Shown one piece after another: positions 1-6,109 of a stretch of 8,857 nt of DNA (its first letter is position 1; each line of letters begins with the position of its first letter). The stretch comes from an uncultured Lysobacter sp. (GTDB lineage: Bacteria; Pseudomonadota; Gammaproteobacteria; Xanthomonadales; Xanthomonadaceae), in contig CADCUA010000249.1 of the NCBI GenBank assembly GCA_902805755.1, positions 1 to 8,857 on the forward strand, written 5' to 3'. A program made the position numbers and the translations under genes. Under the pieces are notes generated by a model. The model did not search any database, was not told the origin of the DNA, and was given only the letters and a program-made list of their open reading frames with translations.

Positions 1-157
1 AGGTGTCGGTTGTTCCCGGCGGGGCCGCTACAGAGCCTGCAAACAGGCCGGTGGTCTGTTCGACGTAGGGCGCTGGCCCGCTCGCTGGCACCCGACAGGT
101 ACCGCGGCCAGAGCGTTCATGTGTGCCCGCCACTGCCCCGACCTCACCGCCAGACAC
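1..157. other. Left-edge non-coding stretch with RNA-like self-complementarity
   Basis: I see no supportable gene here. Two plus-strand frames stay open from the window edge, to 198 and to about 190, but both run through the terminator hairpin at 158-182, have poor third-position GC bias and resemble no family I know. The DNA can fold. ACAGA-GCCTG (31-40) pairs with CAGGC (45-49) and TCTGT (56-60), with loop CAAA and a one-sided CGGTGG bulge. TGTCGG (4-9) can pair with CCGACA (92-97) around that hairpin, and GGCGGGGCC (18-26) can partly pair with GGCCCGC (76-82). This nested pattern suggests part of a structured RNA or a 3' untranslated region cut by the edge. On the minus strand, AGCGGGCCAG faintly resembles part of 6S RNA, but the diagnostic 3' half would lie outside the window, so I do not call it. 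Confidence 0.3.
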
Positions 158-182
158 AAAAAAACCGGCTCAAGGCCGGTTT
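158..182 (-). terminator. Rho-independent terminator of tRNA-Pro
   Basis: An 8-bp perfect stem, AAACCGGC (162-169) with GCCGGTTT (175-182), closes a 5-base loop. On the minus strand the stem runs into an unbroken run of seven T (158-164 read in reverse). It lies 22 bases past the 3' CCA of the tRNA-Pro gene, the expected place for its terminator. On the plus strand the following bases (CTTCG) are a poorer U-tract, so termination in that direction would be weaker. Confidence 0.85.
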
Positions 183-204
183 CTTCGTAACACCGTGAAT
201 CTAA

Positions 205-281
205 TGGTCGGGGAGACAGGATTTGAACCTGCGACTTCTACGTCCCGAACGTAGCGCTCTACCAGGCTGAGCTACACCCCG
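205..281 (-). tRNA. tRNA-Pro, anticodon CGG
   Basis: Read on the minus strand this is a complete 77-base cloverleaf with encoded 3' CCA (205-207). The acceptor stem is CGGGGTG with CTCCCCG (one T-T mismatch at the sixth pair). The D-arm contains AGCCTGGTAGAGC. The anticodon stem CTACG/CGTAG holds the loop TTCGGGA, giving anticodon CGG, and the T-arm is GCAGG-TTCAAAT-CCTGT. A C at position 1 paired with G72 and the CGG anticodon are typical of bacterial tRNA-Pro. It reads the CCG codon, expected to be common in this GC-rich genome. It forms a single-gene unit with its own promoter and terminator, divergent from hisS. Confidence 0.98.
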
Positions 282-296
282 ACTGCAGAGCCGCAA

Positions 297-325
297 ATTC
301 TAGCCAGTGCCGGGGCGGGGGGCAA
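297..325 (-). promoter_or_regulatory. Putative sigma-70 promoter of tRNA-Pro
   Basis: On the minus strand, -35 TTGCCC (325-320) and -10 TAGAAT (302-297) are separated by exactly 17 bases. The -10 box ends 15 bases before the mature tRNA start at 281, so transcription would begin about 7-10 bases upstream of the tRNA, as is usual for tRNA genes. The A/T-rich -10 box stands out in very GC-rich DNA. It lies just upstream of hisS on the other strand, which argues against hisS coding sequence extending this far left. Confidence 0.7.
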
Positions 326-425
326 GGGGCTGTGAAGCCCGGCAGGCGGAAAGCGGGCCCGGCGGGCGCGGTTGTGCGACGGCCGTTAAACTTGCCGGCT
401 TTCCCGATGGCGCTGCCGCTGCGCC

Positions 426-439
426 TGGAGCCTGCCTTG
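426..439 (+). promoter_or_regulatory. Ribosome binding site fixing the hisS TTG start
   Basis: TGGAG (426-430) lies 6 bases before TTG (437-439). In-frame alternatives are GTG at 332 and ATG at 407. The region before the ATG is T/C-rich with no purine-rich site. The GTG lies only 7 bases beyond the -35 box of the divergent tRNA promoter, and its G-rich stretch sits too close to serve as a good site. The TTG gives the N-terminus MIKPRTPAG, which matches what I recall of HisS from xanthomonads; the longer starts would add 10 or 35 low-complexity residues. Confidence 0.65.
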
Positions 440-1816
440 ATCAAGCCGCGCACCCCTGCAGGGGTCCTGGAACTGCTGCCGCCCGACCAGATCGCGTTCC
501 AGCGCATGCTGGACACGATACGCCGCAATTTCGAGCGCTTCGGCTTCCTGCCGGTGGAAACGCCGGTGATGGAATTGACCGACGTGCTGCTGACGAAATC
601 CGGCGGTGAAACCGAGCGCCAGGTCTATTTCGTGCAGTCGACCGGCGCGCTCGCCAAAGGCGACGAGGGCACGCCGGAGATGGCGCTGCGCTTCGACCTG
701 ACGGTGCCGCTCGCGCGCTACGTCGCAGAGCACGAGCACGACCTCGCGTTCCCGTTCCGCCGGTACCAGATGCAGCGCGTCTACCGCGGCGAGCGCCAGC
801 AGCGCGGGCGCTTCCGCGAGTTCTACCAATGCGATATCGACGTCATCGGCAAGGACGCGCTGAGCGTGCGTTTCGATGCCGAGCTGCCGGCGGTGATCCA
901 TTCGGTGTTTTCCGAGCTGGACATCGGCGCATTTACCATCCAGCTCAACAACCGCAAGCTGATGCGCGGCTTTTTCGAAGCACAGGGCGTGGCCGATGCG
1001 GAGCAGCAGGCGCTGGTGCTGCGCGAGGTCGACAAGCTCGACAAGCGTGGCGAGGATTATGTGCGCGAAACATTGCTGGGCGACGGCTGTGCGCTGTCAC
1101 CTGAAGGCGTCGAGCGCATCCTGCAGTTCGTCAAGGTGCGTTCGACCTCACATGCCGATGCGCTGGTGCAGCTCGACGCGCTGGGCGAGGGCAACGACGC
1201 GTTGCGCGAGGGCGTGGCCGAGCTGCGCGAAGTGCTGGAACTCGTGCGTGCGCTGGGCGTGCCCGAGGCGGCATACGCGCTGAACTTCTCGATCGCACGT
1301 GGCCTGGATTACTACACCGGCACGGTGTACGAGACCACGCTCAACGATTACCCGCAGATCGGCTCGATCTGTTCGGGCGGACGTTACGAGAACCTCGCAA
1401 GCCACTACACGAAGTCGAAGCTGCCCGGCGTCGGCATTTCGATCGGCCTGACGCGACTGTTCTGGCAACTGCGCGAGGCGGGGCTCGTATCGAGCGCTCA
1501 GAGCACGGTGCAGGTGCTGGTCACGCAGATGGAATCGGCGCACCTGCCGCATTGCCTCGCGGTCGCGAACGACCTGCGGCTTGCAGGCATCAACACCGAA
1601 GTGGTGATGGAGCCGGCAAAGCTCGCCAAGCAGTTCAAGTACGCCGACCGTGCGGGCATCCGCTTCGTGGTGGTGCTGGGCGAGGACGAGATCGCGAAGG
1701 GCATGGTGACGGTCAAAGACCTGCGGCGCGAGGACCAGTTCGAAGTCAGCCGCGCCGAGCTGGCAAGCACGCTGCGCGTCGAACTCGCGCAGGCCGAAGC
1801 ACTGGCATCGCGATGA
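437..1816 (+). CDS. hisS: Histidyl-tRNA synthetase (HisS), class II
   Basis: This cytoplasmic enzyme uses ATP to attach histidine to tRNA-His. The 459-residue product, from the TTG start, is within the usual bacterial range. The class II catalytic core carries [14 protein letters not shown] (84-97), motif 2 within [20 protein letters not shown] and the following [10 protein letters not shown] (109-138), the histidine-specific signatures [13 protein letters not shown] (287-299) and SGGRYENL (313-320), and motif 3 [11 protein letters not shown] (331-341). The anticodon-binding domain covers about 357-455 and includes [13 protein letters not shown] (398-410). All expected motifs are present and the frame is intact. 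Its stop overlaps the next start by 4 bases (ATGA, 1813-1816), so the two genes are probably co-transcribed and translationally coupled. I found no convincing promoter between the tRNA unit and 437. The start codon is the only real uncertainty. Confidence 0.96.
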   Translation: MIKPRTPAGVLELLPPDQIAFQRMLDTIRRNFERFGFLPVETPVMELTDVLLTKSGGETERQVYFVQSTGALAKGDEGTPEMALRFDLTVPLARYVAEHEHDLAFPFRRYQMQRVYRGERQQRGRFREFYQCDIDVIGKDALSVRFDAELPAVIHSVFSELDIGAFTIQLNNRKLMRGFFEAQGVADAEQQALVLREVDKLDKRGEDYVRETLLGDGCALSPEGVERILQFVKVRSTSHADALVQLDALGEGNDALREGVAELREVLELVRALGVPEAAYALNFSIARGLDYYTGTVYETTLNDYPQIGSICSGGRYENLASHYTKSKLPGVGISIGLTRLFWQLREAGLVSSAQSTVQVLVTQMESAHLPHCLAVANDLRLAGINTEVVMEPAKLAKQFKYADRAGIRFVVVLGEDEIAKGMVTVKDLRREDQFEVSRAELASTLRVELAQAEALASR

Positions 1817-3768
1817 GCATCGATTCCATGACGCTGGATTCTTCTGCCAATCACGCCGTGGTGCGCCTCGACGGTCGTTCGCTGACACGTGCACAGCTGG
1901 TTGCGGTCGCACGCGGCGCAAACGTCGAACTGGCGACGGAGCAGCTGCCCGCGGTGGAACGCGCCGCGCGCTTTCTCGCCGAGCAGGTCAGCCGCGAGGA
2001 GCCGATCTACGGCGTATCCACCGGTTTCGGGAGCAATGCGGACCGCCTGCTAGGCGCGCATCGGCTGCGTTCGGGCGGCGGCGCCGATGCGCTGAACCTG
2101 CATGAATCGTTGCACGAGGAGCTGCAGCGCAACCTCATCGTTACGCATGCGGTATGCGTCGGCGATCCATTTGCGGCCGACGTCGTGCGCGCGATGCTGT
2201 GCATCCGCATCAACACGCTGATGCGCGGGCATTCGGGGATCCGCGTGCAGACGCTGCAGGCGCTCGCGGCGATGCTCAACGCCGACATCGTGCCGGTGGT
2301 GCCGCAGCTGGGTTCGGTCGGCGCGAGTGGTGATCTCGCGCCGTTGTCGCACCTGGCGATCGTGCTGCTCGGCGGCGGCGAAGCTTTCTACCGTGGTGAG
2401 CGCATGCCGGGCGGTGACGCATTGCGCGCCGCAGGCCTGGAGCCGGTCACGCTGTCGTTCAAGGAGGGCCTTGCACTCAACAACGGCACTGCGCAGATGC
2501 TCGCGTGCGGCGTGCTTGCGCTCGCGAAGCTCGAGGACCTGCTGGATACGGCGGACCTTGCGGCCGCGATGACGATCGACGCGTTCGCAGGGCGGCTCGG
2601 CGCGTTCGCGCAGGAAGTGCATGCGCTGCGCCCGCATCCGGGCCAGGTCGAAGTGGCTTCGAACCTGCGCCGCCTGCTGCACGGCTCGACGCTGGCCGAT
2701 ATTCCGTACCACCTCGTGCCGCGCTTTCGCGCCTGGCAGCCGGGTTGCTGGAGCGCGTTGGCCGCGGACCGGCCACACGTGGAATCGCTGCGCTTCGACA
2801 TCGGCTGGGACTGGGTGCCGCTCAACCAGCGGCACGGGCGCGAGAAGTTCTACAACCGTTTCCGCCCATTCCGCGGCGGCAAGAAGCACCAGCCGCAGGA
2901 CAGCTATTCCCTGCGCTGCACGCCGCAGGTTCATGGTGCGGTGCGCGATGCGGTCGCGCAGGCTGCGCGCGTGCTTGAAGTGGAACTCAACGCGCTGACC
3001 GACAACCCGATCGTGTTCCCGGATGCGAAGGCCGACCATGTCGAGCAGCAGGTGATCTCGGCCGGGCATTTCCACGGCATGCCGCTCGCGCTGGTGATGA
3101 GCTACGTGAAAGCCGCGATTCCGGTGCTCGCGAGCATTTCCGAGCGGCGGCTCAACAAACTGGTGGATCCCGCGACGAACGACGGCCTGCCCGCGTTCCT
3201 CATCGGCAACGAGGACGCGACCGAGTCGGGTCACATGATCGTGCAGTACACGGCCGCGGCGATCGTCAACGATCTCGCCAGCCGCGCGCATCCGGCCAGC
3301 GTCTATTCGATCCCGACCAGCGCGAATGCCGAAGATCACGTGTCCATGGGCGCGAACGAGGCGCGCCATGTGCTCGCGATGGCGGACGATCTGGGCAAGG
3401 TGCTGGGGCTCGAGCTGTATTCGGCCGCGCAGGCGCTGGATCTGCGGCGCGACACGATCAACGCCGCGCGCGAGCTTGCGGCGCACGTCGATGCCGCAAC
3501 GCTCGCGCGAAAGATCGCGGGCGGCCCGGGTGAGGGCGAGCCGGGGCGTGACGAGTTCCTGCGTGAAGTCGAAGGCCTGCGCGAGGAGCTTGCCAGTGCG
3601 CCGGAGTTCCAGCCGGGCGCGGACGTGTCGGCTGCACACGCGCAGATCCGCCGGTATATCCGCTTCCTCGAACGCGATCGTGCGCTCGATGGCGAAGTGG
3701 CGACGGCGGTTGCACTGGTGCGCGACGGCATCGTGCTGCAGGCGGTGCGGGCGCGGCAGGTCGGCTGA
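1813..3768 (+). CDS. Enlarged MIO-type aromatic amino acid ammonia-lyase (HutH/PAL/TAL superfamily)
   Basis: The family removes ammonia from histidine, phenylalanine or tyrosine using a self-formed methylidene-imidazolone (MIO) cofactor. Seen here: YGVSTGFG with the catalytic Tyr66; the MIO triad Ala171-Ser172-Gly173 in [21 protein letters not shown] (220-226); RPHPGQ (273-278); QDSYSLRC (362-369) with Tyr365 and Arg368; and NAEDHVSM (505-512) with the family glutamate, Glu507. The active site looks complete. Thr111-His112 sits where HutH has Ser-His, closer to histidine lyases than to the His-Leu of tyrosine or Phe-Leu of phenylalanine lyases. At 651 residues it is about 140 longer than typical HutH. 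The excess falls in about 15 residues after the Tyr66 motif, a Trp/Arg-rich segment of about 50-55 residues within 291-361, and a longer C-terminus after about 548. The ATG at 1813 overlaps the hisS stop, with no strong ribosome site, suggesting coupling. No hutU, hutI or hutG is nearby. The family is secure; the substrate is not. Confidence 0.9.
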   Translation: MSIDSMTLDSSANHAVVRLDGRSLTRAQLVAVARGANVELATEQLPAVERAARFLAEQVSREEPIYGVSTGFGSNADRLLGAHRLRSGGGADALNLHESLHEELQRNLIVTHAVCVGDPFAADVVRAMLCIRINTLMRGHSGIRVQTLQALAAMLNADIVPVVPQLGSVGASGDLAPLSHLAIVLLGGGEAFYRGERMPGGDALRAAGLEPVTLSFKEGLALNNGTAQMLACGVLALAKLEDLLDTADLAAAMTIDAFAGRLGAFAQEVHALRPHPGQVEVASNLRRLLHGSTLADIPYHLVPRFRAWQPGCWSALAADRPHVESLRFDIGWDWVPLNQRHGREKFYNRFRPFRGGKKHQPQDSYSLRCTPQVHGAVRDAVAQAARVLEVELNALTDNPIVFPDAKADHVEQQVISAGHFHGMPLALVMSYVKAAIPVLASISERRLNKLVDPATNDGLPAFLIGNEDATESGHMIVQYTAAAIVNDLASRAHPASVYSIPTSANAEDHVSMGANEARHVLAMADDLGKVLGLELYSAAQALDLRRDTINAARELAAHVDAATLARKIAGGPGEGEPGRDEFLREVEGLREELASAPEFQPGADVSAAHAQIRRYIRFLERDRALDGEVATAVALVRDGIVLQAVRARQVG

Positions 3769-3771
3769 GAC

Positions 3772-3794
3772 CGCCGCCGGTCAGGCAGGCGGCG
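3772..3794. terminator. GC hairpin between convergent genes, possible weak bidirectional terminator
   Basis: CGCCGCC (3772-3778) and GGCGGCG (3788-3794) form a 7-bp all-GC stem with a 9-base loop. It sits across the 12-base gap between the lyase stop (3768) and the last codons of the converging diguanylate cyclase (3781). Neither strand has a T-run after the stem, so it is not a canonical intrinsic terminator. It could pause polymerase or assist Rho-dependent ending, or be chance in GC-rich DNA. Confidence 0.3.
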
Positions 3795-5595
3795 CGGACA
3801 CGCACACGCGGTCGCGCCCGCGATTCTTCGCGTCGTACAGGGCCTGGTCCGCGTGACCGAGCGCGGCTTCGATGCCGCGTTCGCGCTGCGGATCGACCTG
3901 GTGCACGCCGATGCTCGCGGTGAGCGGGATGACATGCTCGTGCGCCAGGCAGGGCAGCTCACGCAATTGCGCGAGGATGCGTTCGGCGACGTCGCGAGCG
4001 GCGTCGCGGTCCATGCCGGGCAGGGCGGCCACGAATTCCTCGCCACCGAACCGCGCGAGCTCCGCGCGGTAGGGGCGTAGCGCCTGGCCGATGCGATGCG
4101 CCGCCGAGCGCAGGCACTCGTCGCCGGTCAGATGGCCGTAATGATCGTTGATGCGCTTGAAGTGGTCGATGTCGATCATGAGGATGGACAGCGGCTCGCG
4201 CTGCTCGCGCGCCTGCGACAGCAGCGGCGTATAAGCCTCGCGGAAATAGCTGCGCGTGTGCAGTCCGGTGAGGCTGTCGCGCTGGCTGGACTCGCGCAGG
4301 CGCGCATGCGCGTCGCCCAGCTGCGCCAGCGCGTTGCTCAGTTCCGACGTGCGCCGCTCGACCTTCTGCTCCAGCTCAAGCTTCGCGGCCTGCACGATGC
4401 GCTCGTTCTCGTTTCGCAATGACGAATACCGGTAGCCGAGCGCGACCGACAGCAGCAGCATCTCGATCGCCGAGCCGATCTGCACCCCGTATTCGGTGAC
4501 GAAATTCTTCGGGACCAGACCGAACGCGATCGCCGCGAACATCGCCGTGCCCAGCAGGAACATCGCCCATGCAAGCAGGAACAGCCATGCGGGTTTGTAG
4601 CCGGCGCGGATGACGACGATGCTGGAGACCACGATCCAGCCGATGCTTGGAAACACCGCAGCGCTTGCGATGCGCGTCGACAGGCCAATGGGCATCCACA
4701 ACGTCGCGATTCCGAGCAGGACGAAAAACACCATCAGTACTAGCGACACGCGATCGCCGAACGACCAGCGAATGCGCAGGTCAAGAAACGCGCGAGCGAA
4801 CTGCTGCTTGCCGATCTGGGCGAGGCAGATCAGCAGCGGCACCGACAGCTGTGCGAACCGCGGTGATTCGGGCCACAGGTATTCGAACCCGAGACCGTTG
4901 AGCGCAAACAGCACCATGCCGAACGCGGCAATGTGGAACACGTACCAGAAGTAGTTCGCGTCGCGCAGCGACACCCAGAGCACGAGGTTGTAGAACAGCA
5001 GCGCCAGCAGGATCCCGTAATACAGGCCGATGCCGAGTTGGGCATCGCCGGCTACGCCGGTGAACGCCGTGGGCGTCTGCAGCACGAACGGGATCTGCAT
5101 CGAGCTTTCGCTCTCGATGCGGATGAAGAGGTCGACAGGCTGATCCAGGGGCAGGTGCAGCCAGAAGTTCGGATGCCGGTAGGGGATGCTCCGGGCGTCG
5201 AACGCAAGCGCGTCGCCACCGGCCTGGTGCGTGACACGCCCGTCGGGGTGTCGCAGGTACACATCGAGCCGGTCGCTCAGCGCGAAGCGCTGCACGAGAA
5301 GCCAGCGCGGCTCCTGCGGTTGCAGGTTGGTGACGCGTGCATGCAGCCAGGTCGCGCCGGGCTGGAAGCCCAGTGCGGTGGATTGAAGCGGCGCGAAACG
5401 CCCGCGTGATTCGAGTTCCACGGCCTCGGCGAGGCTTGCCCGGCCCTCCGGGTCGTGCAGGTGGCTCAGGTAGGGGTGCAGGAGGATGTCCGGCGAGGAG
5501 CCATCCAGCACAAGCGGACGCTTCGCCGAAGCCGCGCCGGTCAGGAGCAGCAGAACCAACGCGAGCCATGTCAGCGCCACTGTCCTTGTTGCCAT
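3781..5595 (-). CDS. Membrane diguanylate cyclase with 7TMR-DISM sensor and GGDEF domain
   Basis: It is predicted to make cyclic di-GMP from two GTP in response to a periplasmic signal. The 604 residues read, in order: signal peptide (1-24, cleavage after AASA); periplasmic beta-rich DISMED2-like domain (about 30-178, with ATWLHARVTN and WLLVQRF); seven hydrophobic segments (about 187-209, 216-236, 248-268, 282-301, 309-330, 335-360, 367-390); a charged, probably coiled-coil linker (about 393-437); and a GGDEF domain (about 438-600). The last carries DSLTGLHTRSYF (440-451), metal-binding IDIDHFKRIND (474-484), the active loop GGEEF (517-521) and TASIGV (559-564). The catalytic residues suggest an active cyclase. 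The RxxD product-inhibition site expected about six residues before GGEEF is absent (LRPYRAEL there). The ATG at 5595 was chosen for its GAGG ribosome site 5 bases upstream (5601-5604) and the signal peptide; the frame is open further upstream but reads as low-complexity sequence. It lies between two histidine-related units with no obvious functional link. The ligand is unknown. Confidence 0.94.
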   Translation of the reverse strand: MATRTVALTWLALVLLLLTGAASAKRPLVLDGSSPDILLHPYLSHLHDPEGRASLAEAVELESRGRFAPLQSTALGFQPGATWLHARVTNLQPQEPRWLLVQRFALSDRLDVYLRHPDGRVTHQAGGDALAFDARSIPYRHPNFWLHLPLDQPVDLFIRIESESSMQIPFVLQTPTAFTGVAGDAQLGIGLYYGILLALLFYNLVLWVSLRDANYFWYVFHIAAFGMVLFALNGLGFEYLWPESPRFAQLSVPLLICLAQIGKQQFARAFLDLRIRWSFGDRVSLVLMVFFVLLGIATLWMPIGLSTRIASAAVFPSIGWIVVSSIVVIRAGYKPAWLFLLAWAMFLLGTAMFAAIAFGLVPKNFVTEYGVQIGSAIEMLLLSVALGYRYSSLRNENERIVQAAKLELEQKVERRTSELSNALAQLGDAHARLRESSQRDSLTGLHTRSYFREAYTPLLSQAREQREPLSILMIDIDHFKRINDHYGHLTGDECLRSAAHRIGQALRPYRAELARFGGEEFVAALPGMDRDAARDVAERILAQLRELPCLAHEHVIPLTASIGVHQVDPQRERGIEAALGHADQALYDAKNRGRDRVCVSAPPA

Positions 5596-5705
5596 CGCCA
5601 CCTCGCGGCGTCCCGCCGACCGCTGGTCGACGTGCGGCGAGTGTACTGCACGCTTGCGTACGGAATTCCCGTCGACCGGCACCCGGAACCGGCAGTCGCG
5701 CCCGG

Positions 5706-5753
5706 GTTGACGGACGTCCGCATGGTTGGCACAATGTATTAGCGCATTAATAC
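5706..5753 (+). promoter_or_regulatory. Putative promoter region of the trpR-like/his operon
   Basis: Two sigma-70-like arrangements are possible. One is TTGGCA (5726-5731), 16 bases, TAATAC (5748-5753), which would start RNA near 5760, about five bases before the ATG at 5765. The other is TTGACG (5706-5711), 18 bases, CACAAT (5730-5735), which would start RNA near 5742. In both, the inverted repeat at 5732-5757 covers the -10 element or start point, where a bound repressor would block polymerase. Sequence alone does not decide between them. Confidence 0.5.
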
Positions 5754-5757
5754 ATTG
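5732..5757. promoter_or_regulatory. Inverted-repeat operator, probably for the TrpR-like regulator
   Basis: CAATGTATTA (5732-5741) and TAATACATTG (5748-5757) are perfect 10-base inverted repeats around GCGCAT. The site is A/T-rich inside strongly GC-rich DNA and ends 7 bases before the start codon of the TrpR-like gene. Its inner 18 bases (5736-5753), GTATTAGCG then CATTAATAC, have the length of the E. coli TrpR operator as I recall it (GTACTAGTT then AACTAGTAC) and agree at about 12 of 18 positions, including the outer GTA/TAC. That this gene's own product binds here is inference from location and resemblance. Confidence 0.75.
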
Positions 5758-5764
5758 GTTCTCG

Positions 5765-6085
5765 ATGAAGCGACGTGCGGTGGAAACCGAGGATCTGGGC
5801 GAGGCGGTCGCCGGGCTTGCCGATGCACTCGTGGCGCTTCGGCGCCCCGAGGACGCGTGCGCGTTCCTTGAGGACCTGTGCACGCCCGCCGAGCTGGAGG
5901 CGATCACCGACCGCTGGCGCGTCGTGCCCTTGCTGCTGCAGGGCGTGCCCTACCGCGAGATCCACGACCGCACCGCTGTGAGCGTTACCACCATCGGCCG
6001 GGTCGCCCGCACGCTGGAGCGTGGCGCAGGTGGCTATGCCGCCGCGATCGATGCACTCAATACGGCCGGCACCCGCCGCGTCTGA
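5765..6085 (+). CDS. TrpR-family (YerC/YecD-like) transcriptional regulator, candidate his repressor
   Basis: A 106-residue all-helical DNA-binding protein of the Trp-repressor superfamily. LEDLCTPAELEAITDRWRVV (35-54) is the conserved core helix region, and GVPYREIHDRTAVSVTTIGRVAR (60-82, split here as GVPYREIHDRTA and VSVTTIGRVAR) is the helix-turn-helix. The end, TLERGAGGY (83-91), is typical of the YerC-like branch. Its stop is 24 bases before hisG, so it is probably the first gene of the his operon. With a palindrome over its promoter it is likely autoregulatory and controls histidine synthesis, with histidine or charged tRNA as possible signals; the effector is not visible. Start choice: ATG 5765 gives a family-like N-terminus but has no Shine-Dalgarno. 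An upstream in-frame TTG at 5726 would translate through the operator and is less likely. Translation may be nearly leaderless. Confidence 0.9.
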   Translation: MKRRAVETEDLGEAVAGLADALVALRRPEDACAFLEDLCTPAELEAITDRWRVVPLLLQGVPYREIHDRTAVSVTTIGRVARTLERGAGGYAAAIDALNTAGTRRV

Positions 6086-6109
6086 CCTGTTTTTCTTTCG
6101 AGATCCGCC

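Noticed and set aside
10..198. Plus-strand reading frame of 62 codons at the left edge
   Set aside because: It reads through the terminator hairpin, starts without a ribosome site, has no codon bias like its neighbours and no recognisable domain. Another frame over the same bases is equally open.
205..281. tRNA-Pro as an attachment site of an integrated element
   Set aside because: No direct repeat of the tRNA 3' end and no integrase gene are seen in the window; the only similar segment is an 8-base inverted copy.
1552..1812. Upstream extension of the ammonia-lyase frame by 87 codons inside hisS
   Set aside because: The added residues are Arg/Gly/Ala-rich shadow translation of the HisS anticodon-binding domain. 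The ATG at 1813 gives the expected family N-terminus.
2050..3639. Long minus-strand frame (529 codons) opposite the lyase gene
   Set aside because: It is an Arg/His-rich antisense shadow caused by high GC at third codon positions, with no recognisable domain.
5727..5743. Sigma-54-like TGGCAC before the TrpR-like gene
   Set aside because: The GC of the -12 element is not at the required spacing; the nearest GC is two bases off.
5596..5907. Upstream extension of the diguanylate cyclase frame by 104 codons
   Set aside because: It would cross the divergent promoter and the operator and run into the TrpR-like gene. The sequence is low-complexity, whereas the ATG at 5595 has a ribosome site and begins a signal peptide.
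6064..6098. Hairpin plus T-run between the TrpR-like gene and hisG as an attenuator
   Set aside because: The only stem is CGGC/GCCG (4 bp), about ten bases away from the T-rich tract, so it does not form an intrinsic terminator.
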